From assembly GCF_039538145.1 (NCBI RefSeq), contig NZ_BAABBV010000001.1:2232001-2296000 (forward strand): 64,000 nucleotides of DNA, written 5' to 3'. Shown one piece after another: positions 58,918 through 64,000 of this stretch. Positions within the stretch are counted from its first letter, which is position 1, and the number at the start of each line of letters is the position of its first letter. This DNA comes from Gryllotalpicola daejeonensis (GTDB taxonomy: Bacteria > Actinomycetota > Actinomycetes > Actinomycetales > Microbacteriaceae). The notes beneath the pieces were generated by a model. It saw nothing but the letters and a program-made list of their open reading frames with translations, had not been told where the DNA came from and searched no databases. Made by a program: the position numbers and the translations under genes.

Positions 58918-61900
58918 GCGAAGCAACCGCGACAGCGCTGGTCGAGGCTGTCCAGTCAGCATTCGGCGGGATGGAGAAGGTCGGGCCGAAGCCGCTGCTT
59001 TCGCGCGTGAACCTATTCCTGAGCGAGGACGATTTCGATCCAATCGACGAACCGAGGCTGATCGCGGCGGTGCTGGATGCCGATTTCAATGCGCCGGCGC
59101 GGCGAGCAGCGCACATCGCGATCGCGCAGTGGGACGTCGCGGACGGCCCGGCCTGGGCCGAAGAGTCGGCGGCGGGGAGCCATGCGCGACGCCAGAAGAT
59201 GTATGACCTCTTGAAGCTCTCCGAGCCGAGCCGGGCGGAGATCGACGATGCGTTCCCACGTCAGGCTGCACTGGTCGACTCCGTGATTGTGGCAGAGGAC
59301 TGGGACCCCTGGTACACGCCGGAGCGGCAGGAGCGTGACTTCTACTGGAAGGCGTATCGCGGCGTTCTGGAGAACAAGAAGTGGTCGCCGGAGGCGATCG
59401 CGGAAGTCGACGCCTCGTCCTCGAAAATCGTGAGTCGTCTCGCCGACCCTGCTGCCGAGGAGGCATATTCGTCACGCGGGCTCGTCGTTGGGTACGTGCA
59501 GAGCGGCAAGACCGCGAACTTCACCGGCATGATCGCCAAGTCGATCGATGCTGGATACCGGCTGATCATCGTTCTCACGGGCACGATCGAGCTGCTTCGC
59601 GGGCAGACTCAGCGCCGTCTCGACATGGAGCTGATCGGGGAAGAGAACATCCTCGGTGGCCACGACAAGAACGACATCGAGGCGATCCGCGATGTCGATT
59701 ACGCCGGCACAGGGGACACGGACTGGCTCGCCGGAAAGTTCCTCCGGCACGGTGTGAACCTGGCCGCAAGCAAGCAGATCCCTTCGATCAAGCGTCTCAC
59801 CACGGCGAGTGGCGACTACAAGGCCTTGAAACAGGGACTCGACACCCTCGACTTCCGATCGGCATCCGAGCTCACTGACGTACATAAGCCGGTGAACCAC
59901 CCGGACAACCTTTACGGCACCAACGTGCGCATCGCGGTCGTGAAAAAGAACAAGGCGGTGCTCACGAAACTGCTCAGCGACCTGAAGAACATTCACACTC
60001 GACTGGACGAGATCCCAGTTCTGGTCATCGACGACGAGGCCGACCAGGCATCGGTGAACACCAAGAACAACAAGAAGAAGGCTCCGCTGACCGACGAGGA
60101 CAAGGAGCGCACGGCGATCAACAAGCTGATCTCCGACATCCTCAAGCTGATGCCGCGCGCACAGTACGTCGGTTACACGGCCACGCCCTTCGCCAACGTC
60201 TTCGTCGAACCGGACGACAAGATCGACATCTTCCCGAAGGACTTCATCGTGCGCCTCAAGGCGTCGCCCGACTACATGGGCGGGACCAGTTTCCATGATC
60301 TCGAGGAGCTGCCACCCGGCGTACAGCGCACGGCCGCCAACTCGAACGAGCTCGCCCACGTGCGCAATCTCAAAGCAGACGCAGGGGAGGCGGAAGCCGA
60401 GGAGATCCGCGGAGCACTCGACGCATTCGTGCTGACCGGCGCCATCAAGCTCTGGCGGCAGGCGCACGATCCGGACTTGAGCTTCCGTCATCACACGATG
60501 TTGGTTCACGAGGACGTCAAGCAGGCCGCCCACACAGATCTCGCGAACCTGATCAAGAAGGTGTGGTTCGAAGCCGGCTACAGCTCGCCTGAGGCGAAGG
60601 CGCGGCTGCGCGCCTTGTACGAGAACGACTTCGTCCCGGTTCACCGCGCGAGAAACGGTTGGGGGGCTTCCCTCCCCGACTCGTTCGATGACCTCGGGCA
60701 GTACATCGGTGAGACAGTGACCAAAATCATGTCGGACAACTCGCCCGTCGTTGTCGTCAATGGCTCCAAAGAGAGCGATTACAACGCGATGGATTTCACG
60801 ACGAAGGACTTCTGGCGCGTAATGGTCGGTGGCGCCAAGCTGAGTCGAGGCTTCACTGTCGAAGGTCTGACTGTCACGTACTTCAAGCGACGCGCGATGG
60901 CGGCAGATACTTTCATGCAGATGGGGCGCTGGTTCGGCTATCGTCCCGGCTACCGTGATCTCGTCCGGCTGTACATCGCACGCGACGTCGTCGACAACAA
61001 GAACAAGAGTTACGACCTCTACAAGGCGTTTACAGCCATGGTGGAGGACGAAGAGGCCTTCCGCGCACAGCTCGATGACTTCGCGGAGCTGGACCCCGAG
61101 ACCGGCAAGCCCGCAATGCGCCCCATCGATGTGCCGCCTCTCGTCTTCCAGCAGCTGCCCTGGCTCCGGCCGACCGCCGGGAACAAGATGTACAACGTCG
61201 AGTTGGCGTTCGAGGGAAATCCCGGAAAGGTGAAGGACTTCCCTCTTCAACCGGATCGCGGCTCGGGCGCGGCAAATGCGAAACACTTCGAGCTCGTCGC
61301 TCCGTGGCTGGACCGGCGCGAAGAACCCGTCGTTCTGAACACCGACCTTGGCGCTTCATACGATGCGCGGGTGGTCGTGGTCGATGCAGCTGAAGTCGCG
61401 TCGGTGCTCGAGAAGTTCGAGTGGGCGGAGGGCTATTCGTTCGCCCCCACCGTGAACTTTATCCGACGGGCGGTGGACGAAGGAAAACTCGAAGACTTCG
61501 CGGTCATCTTCCCTGAACTGGAGATCAAGGGTGAACGCACGCATGACGTTGCCGGTCGACAAGTTCAGATCCTCCAGCGCACGCGCCGGTCAGGCAGAAA
61601 CGGATTCTCAGGAAGCTCAGCCCGTCAGCGCCACGCTGCCGAGTACATCGCCGGCGCAGCGAAGGCGACTCCCGGGGCGGGGGCTGAGGCACTTCGGAAA
61701 CCGAACCGAGGGTCCGTCTTATTCACTTTCGCCGACGACTACCCCACGTCGCCGACCACGTCGGAGAGTCGCCCTACTTCGCAGATCGTGGGGCCCGCGG
61801 ACCCGAAGAACGTCGCTTCATTGTTCTCGATAGCGATGCCTGCGTCCACGGCGGCGCTCGGGCGAGTCGGCTTCCGCGCGAAGAAGCAGGGTGTGCCGTT

Positions 61901-61925
61901 GCGACAGATCATCGAGGTGGACTGA
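58914..61925 (+). CDS. Z1-domain SF2 helicase-like ATPase
   Basis: A 1003-residue protein. SF2-type motifs: Walker A GLVVGYVQSGKTANF (193-200), motif II PVLVIDDEADQAS (DDEAD, 373-377), motif III-like YVGYTATPFANVF (about 418-430), then GGAKLSRGFTVEGLTVTYFK and motif VI MQMGRWFGYRPGYRDLVRLY (about 670-690). The Z1 region follows in the C-terminal half. Z1 proteins are the second hallmark of MutL-Z1 systems. It is coupled by ATGA overlap to the DUF4420 nuclease gene, behind GAAGGAGAGG. Confidence 0.92.
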   Translation: MSEATATALVEAVQSAFGGMEKVGPKPLLSRVNLFLSEDDFDPIDEPRLIAAVLDADFNAPARRAAHIAIAQWDVADGPAWAEESAAGSHARRQKMYDLLKLSEPSRAEIDDAFPRQAALVDSVIVAEDWDPWYTPERQERDFYWKAYRGVLENKKWSPEAIAEVDASSSKIVSRLADPAAEEAYSSRGLVVGYVQSGKTANFTGMIAKSIDAGYRLIIVLTGTIELLRGQTQRRLDMELIGEENILGGHDKNDIEAIRDVDYAGTGDTDWLAGKFLRHGVNLAASKQIPSIKRLTTASGDYKALKQGLDTLDFRSASELTDVHKPVNHPDNLYGTNVRIAVVKKNKAVLTKLLSDLKNIHTRLDEIPVLVIDDEADQASVNTKNNKKKAPLTDEDKERTAINKLISDILKLMPRAQYVGYTATPFANVFVEPDDKIDIFPKDFIVRLKASPDYMGGTSFHDLEELPPGVQRTAANSNELAHVRNLKADAGEAEAEEIRGALDAFVLTGAIKLWRQAHDPDLSFRHHTMLVHEDVKQAAHTDLANLIKKVWFEAGYSSPEAKARLRALYENDFVPVHRARNGWGASLPDSFDDLGQYIGETVTKIMSDNSPVVVVNGSKESDYNAMDFTTKDFWRVMVGGAKLSRGFTVEGLTVTYFKRRAMAADTFMQMGRWFGYRPGYRDLVRLYIARDVVDNKNKSYDLYKAFTAMVEDEEAFRAQLDDFAELDPETGKPAMRPIDVPPLVFQQLPWLRPTAGNKMYNVELAFEGNPGKVKDFPLQPDRGSGAANAKHFELVAPWLDRREEPVVLNTDLGASYDARVVVVDAAEVASVLEKFEWAEGYSFAPTVNFIRRAVDEGKLEDFAVIFPELEIKGERTHDVAGRQVQILQRTRRSGRNGFSGSSARQRHAAEYIAGAAKATPGAGAEALRKPNRGSVLFTFADDYPTSPTTSESRPTSQIVGPADPKNVASLFSIAMPASTAALGRVGFRAKKQGVPLRQIIEVD

Positions 61926-61949
61926 GCTAGAGCGCGCGACCATAGAAGA

Positions 61950-62366
61950 GTGGCTGTCGAACGCGAATCATGGGCATCGTCGGAGAGCGTCCGGCGCTCG
62001 ATGCGAAGCAACAAAGGGCGTGACACGAAGCCTGAACTCGCGGTCCGCCGGCTCCTGCATGCTGCGGGTCTCCGTTACAGGGTCAACTACACGGTGCTGC
62101 CTCGGCGAACCGCTGACATCGCATTTACCCGAGCGAAAGTGGCCGTCTTCATAGACGGCTGTTACTGGCACGGTTGCGCTGAGCATTATCAACGCCCGGC
62201 GTCGAACATGGAATTCTGGGACGCCAAAGTAGCGGCAAACCGAGCGCGTGACCTCGAAACTACGGCCCGCTTAGGTGCGGCGGGGTGGACCGTGCTGCGA
62301 TTTTGGGAGCACGAAGACGCTGCTGAAGTCGCCATCGCGATTGCATTGGCCGTGCGCTCAACTTGA
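61950..62366 (+). CDS. Vsr-family (very short patch repair-type) endonuclease
   Basis: A 138-residue endonuclease. Marks are RSNKGRDTKPELAVRRLLHA, LPRRTADIAFTRAKVAVFID (catalytic Asp56) and GCYWHGCAEHYQRP (Cys/His zinc or catalytic cluster, 70-80). Vsr enzymes nick at T:G mismatches left by deamination of C5-methylcytosine, and a C5-methyltransferase is encoded in the same island. In MORC/MutL-type restriction systems Vsr proteins may also serve as the restriction nuclease. Start GTG at 61950, 24 bp after Z1. Confidence 0.9.
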   Translation: MAVERESWASSESVRRSMRSNKGRDTKPELAVRRLLHAAGLRYRVNYTVLPRRTADIAFTRAKVAVFIDGCYWHGCAEHYQRPASNMEFWDAKVAANRARDLETTARLGAAGWTVLRFWEHEDAAEVAIAIALAVRST

Positions 62367-62442
62367 TCAAGGGGTACATTCCGCGAAGTCGGGGCGCTTC
62401 CGGCGTGTGGCATCCGATGGCCATCACGCCTAGCGTGGGTGC

Positions 62443-62679
62443 ATGTCGTATCCGCGCCGGGCGCTCAAGCCGAAGTCGCTTGGGGTCGCGTATGTGTTCT
62501 GGATCTTCGGGCTGTTCGGGATCGCCGGGCTGCAGCACTTCTATCTGGGGAAGTTCGGGCGAGGCATCCTGTGGCTGTTGACCGTTGGGGTCTTCGGGAT
62601 CGGGACGATCGTCGATTTGTTCACGTTGCCGTCGCAGACGAAGACGGTGAATGCGCGCCGCGCGGTCGGGATCCGCTAG
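62443..62679 (+). CDS. TM2-domain membrane protein
   Basis: A 78-residue protein with two helices: LGVAYVFWIFGLFGIAGLQH then FYLGKFGRGILWLLTVGVFG, ending in a basic tail. This is the TM2 domain with its FYLGK turn. The function is unknown. It marks the right edge of the defence island, just as a TM2 protein marks the left edge. Confidence 0.85.
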   Translation: MSYPRRALKPKSLGVAYVFWIFGLFGIAGLQHFYLGKFGRGILWLLTVGVFGIGTIVDLFTLPSQTKTVNARRAVGIR

Positions 62680-62690
62680 GGCAGGAGAGG

Positions 62691-62738
62691 GTTTCGAGAC
62701 GCGCGCTCCGCAAGCTCCGCGTGCTCCTCAACCATCGA
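62691..62738. repeat. Dispersed repeat (type 3), right copy
   Basis: GTTTCGAGACGCGCGCTCCG then CAAGCTCCGCGTGCTCCTCA and ACCATCGA. It is the opposite-strand counterpart of the copy at 36587-36630 and shares ends with the in-gene copy at 35207-35290. It lies between the convergent TM2 and NERD genes. Confidence 0.8.
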
Positions 62739-62742
62739 GCAG

Positions 62743-63561
62743 CTACGCGAGGTGCCCGAGGAGCTCGATCGCGGACCAGCTCGCCGCGAGCAGGGCCGCG
62801 GCACCGCCGAGCGCCCAGAGGGCTCGGACTCGGGCCATCGCGGTGACCTTCGCGCGCAGCTCGGCGAAGGCCGCGAGGTTGGCGTCGTCCGACGACCAGT
62901 CGGCGTCGCCGGCGCGCCAGGTCGAGGGGAGCGCGGCGGCGCGGGTGACGGCGGCTGAGACATCCGGCCCCCAGATCGCCGGCTGCTTCGTGAGCCAGCG
63001 CACCAAGCCGGTCGCGCTCGTGAGGTGGACGCCATCCAGCTCGCGCTTGCCCGCCAGCGCTTTCGGGTCGACGAACGCGAGGATCGGGCGCGCGGTCACG
63101 GGGAATCCGACCGCGTCGGTCAGCCGCTTCGACGCGCGCTCGGCCTCGAAGACCGAGTTCCTGACGTACGGCTTCGCCTGCCCGCTCACGAAGATCTGGC
63201 TGCGCCCCGTCGAGACGCGCTGACCGGCGTGGTGCTTGGTGTTGATGGTGAAGACTCCGGCAGGGCCGATCACGACGTGGTCGATATCGCTGTCGCGCGT
63301 GCCGACGCGCACCGCGTGCAGCACAACCCAGCCCTCGCTCGCGTCGAGGCGCGCCAGCTCGCGCCCGACGGCCAGCTCGCCGATCGCGCCCGTGTACCAG
63401 GGCACCGCGTCGTCGGCGAGCGGACTGATGCCGAGGATGTCGGCGAGCCGCCTGCGCGGCAACAGCTTGGCTTGCTCGGCCAGGCACGCGGCGATGACGG
63501 ATGCCGCGGCCGGCCGCCCCGCACGCAGTTCAGTACGCGCGGACTCGGTGAGGTCGGTCAC
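62743..63561 (-). CDS. NERD-domain protein
   Basis: A 272-residue protein with a nuclease-related domain (NERD): YTGAIGELAVGRELARLDAS, then DSDIDHVVIGPAGVFTINTK (D-x-D, and the Lys of the TK motif). A C-terminal membrane helix (RALWALGGAAALLAASWSAI) follows. NERD proteins are thought to act on DNA, but the role is not shown. It lies 4 bp after the dispersed repeat and on the strand opposite the island. Confidence 0.85.
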   Translation of the reverse strand: MTDLTESARTELRAGRPAAASVIAACLAEQAKLLPRRRLADILGISPLADDAVPWYTGAIGELAVGRELARLDASEGWVVLHAVRVGTRDSDIDHVVIGPAGVFTINTKHHAGQRVSTGRSQIFVSGQAKPYVRNSVFEAERASKRLTDAVGFPVTARPILAFVDPKALAGKRELDGVHLTSATGLVRWLTKQPAIWGPDVSAAVTRAAALPSTWRAGDADWSSDDANLAAFAELRAKVTAMARVRALWALGGAAALLAASWSAIELLGHLA

Positions 63562-63632
63562 TCGTCCTGTCTATTCCTGGCAAGCGCGGCGGCCGCAGAC
63601 CCACTTCGGGGAGCACACGGCGGCGCGGGCGC

Positions 63633-64000
63633 TCAGAGGTTGAAGAGCTGCACCGCGGTGATGGCCACGGCCGCGATCAGAGCGGTGCTCCAGAAGCCGC
63701 GGGCGAGCCAGGCGCGCTGCACCTCGACGCACAGGGCGTCGAAGGCCGCACTGTCGTAGCTCGGGGTGCGGCGCGGGGCGGCACCCCGCCAGGTGGCGGG
63801 CTCGGCGGCGGCATCCGCAATCGCCGTCACCATCGCGCCGTCGAGAACCTGCTCGCGACCGGCCAGCCACTTGAGCAACGAGCGGTCGCTCGCGACGCCG
63901 ACGTCGTCGGGCTCGTCGCGCACCGACAGCGACTGCGGTGCGATGAAGACGATGAGACCACGCACCGGCACGTTGCAGCCGGCCGCGTGGGTGAGGCTGA
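63633..64000 (-). CDS. NERD-like membrane protein (partial at right edge)
   Basis: The last 122 codons of a minus-strand gene that continues beyond the window. The part seen has VRGLIVFIAPQSLSVRDEPD, then VASDRSLLKWLAGREQVLDG, an amphipathic region and a C-terminal helix (WSTALIAAVAITAVQLFNL). The layout is like the C-terminal third of the NERD protein at 62743-63561, suggesting a tandem paralog. The start and nuclease core are outside the window. Confidence 0.6.
   Translation of the reverse strand, partial: SLTHAAGCNVPVRGLIVFIAPQSLSVRDEPDDVGVASDRSLLKWLAGREQVLDGAMVTAIADAAAEPATWRGAAPRRTPSYDSAAFDALCVEVQRAWLARGFWSTALIAAVAITAVQLFNL

Noticed and set aside
59472..61286. 604-residue ORF opposite the Z1 gene
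   Set aside because: It is antisense to clear SF2 motifs. It is open because of high GC at third positions and has no domain.
44018..62366. BREX, DISARM or prophage remnant
   Set aside because: No PglZ, BrxC/L, DrmA/B or phage structural genes are present. DUF499 and DUF1156 occur in several defence contexts but do not by themselves make BREX.

Overview
The window is chromosomal DNA of a high-GC actinobacterium. Family-level signals point to Microbacteriaceae: the gene order crgA / class E sortase / pabA-like / pknB-pknA-pbpA-rodA-pstP-fhaB-fhaA / tRNA-Leu, a DUF222-HNH endonuclease gene, and short dispersed intergenic repeats. The genus cannot be fixed from the sequence alone. The crgA-to-fhaA order followed by a leucine tRNA matches the origin-proximal block of many actinobacteria, so the left end probably lies near oriC (inference).

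Layout. (1) 0-11.2 kb: conserved cell-envelope and division block. Seven tightly overlapping minus-strand genes (fhaA to pknB) link Ser/Thr phospho-signalling to peptidoglycan elongation. A plus-strand sortase, small membrane protein and glutamine amidotransferase converge on them. (2) 11.2-25.8 kb: ordinary accessory genes. These are a cation exporter, a PadR-controlled ABC exporter, a truncated haemoglobin, a uracil-DNA glycosylase-like protein, GntR- and TetR-paired MFS exporters with visible palindromic operators, a DUF222-HNH endonuclease, an F420-type oxidoreductase and an amino-acid permease. (3) 25.9-29.1 kb: a five-gene surface operon. It has three secreted proteins with SipW-type signals, an ER-type signal peptidase and a protein with an LAXTG-type sorting signal that the sortase at the left end could anchor. 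(4) 29.3-41.9 kb: VOC, AraC, redox, peptidase and ADP-ribosylglycohydrolase genes, then a catabolic cluster (MFS, CaiB CoA-transferase, HMG-CoA-lyase-like, VOC, IclR). (5) 41.9-43.8 kb: a VapBC-type pair and a TM2/PASTA/Ltp-repeat membrane protein.

(6) 44.0-62.4 kb is the most interesting part, an 18-kb anti-invader island built around a central divergent promoter. To the left run a GHKL (MORC/MutL-like) ATPase with a histone-H1-like tail, an 843-residue sigma-70-family protein whose C-terminal half carries about six repeated helix-turn-helix-like modules, and a C5-cytosine methyltransferase. A modified-base-reader-like/zinc-ribbon protein that lacks a nuclease domain faces the methyltransferase. 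To the right, in one tight operon, run a DUF1156 amino-methyltransferase, a DUF499 P-loop ATPase, a second GHKL ATPase, a DUF4420 PD-(D/E)XK nuclease, a Z1-domain SF2 helicase-like ATPase and a Vsr-type nuclease. The parts match the MutL/MORC-Z1-nuclease systems known from comparative genomics (Mza-like) fused to a DUF1156-DUF499 methylase/ATPase pair. The attached sigma factor with HTH repeats and the duplicated GHKL ATPases are, to my knowledge, undescribed. TM2-domain genes flank the island on both sides.

(7) 62.4-64.0 kb: a small TM2 protein and two NERD-domain-like genes, the last cut by the window edge. No rRNA, CRISPR array, insertion sequence or prophage was seen, and no stretch over 300 bases lacks a gene. 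The longest gaps are the 239 bp at 43779-44017 and the 196 bp at 50040-50235, both described below.
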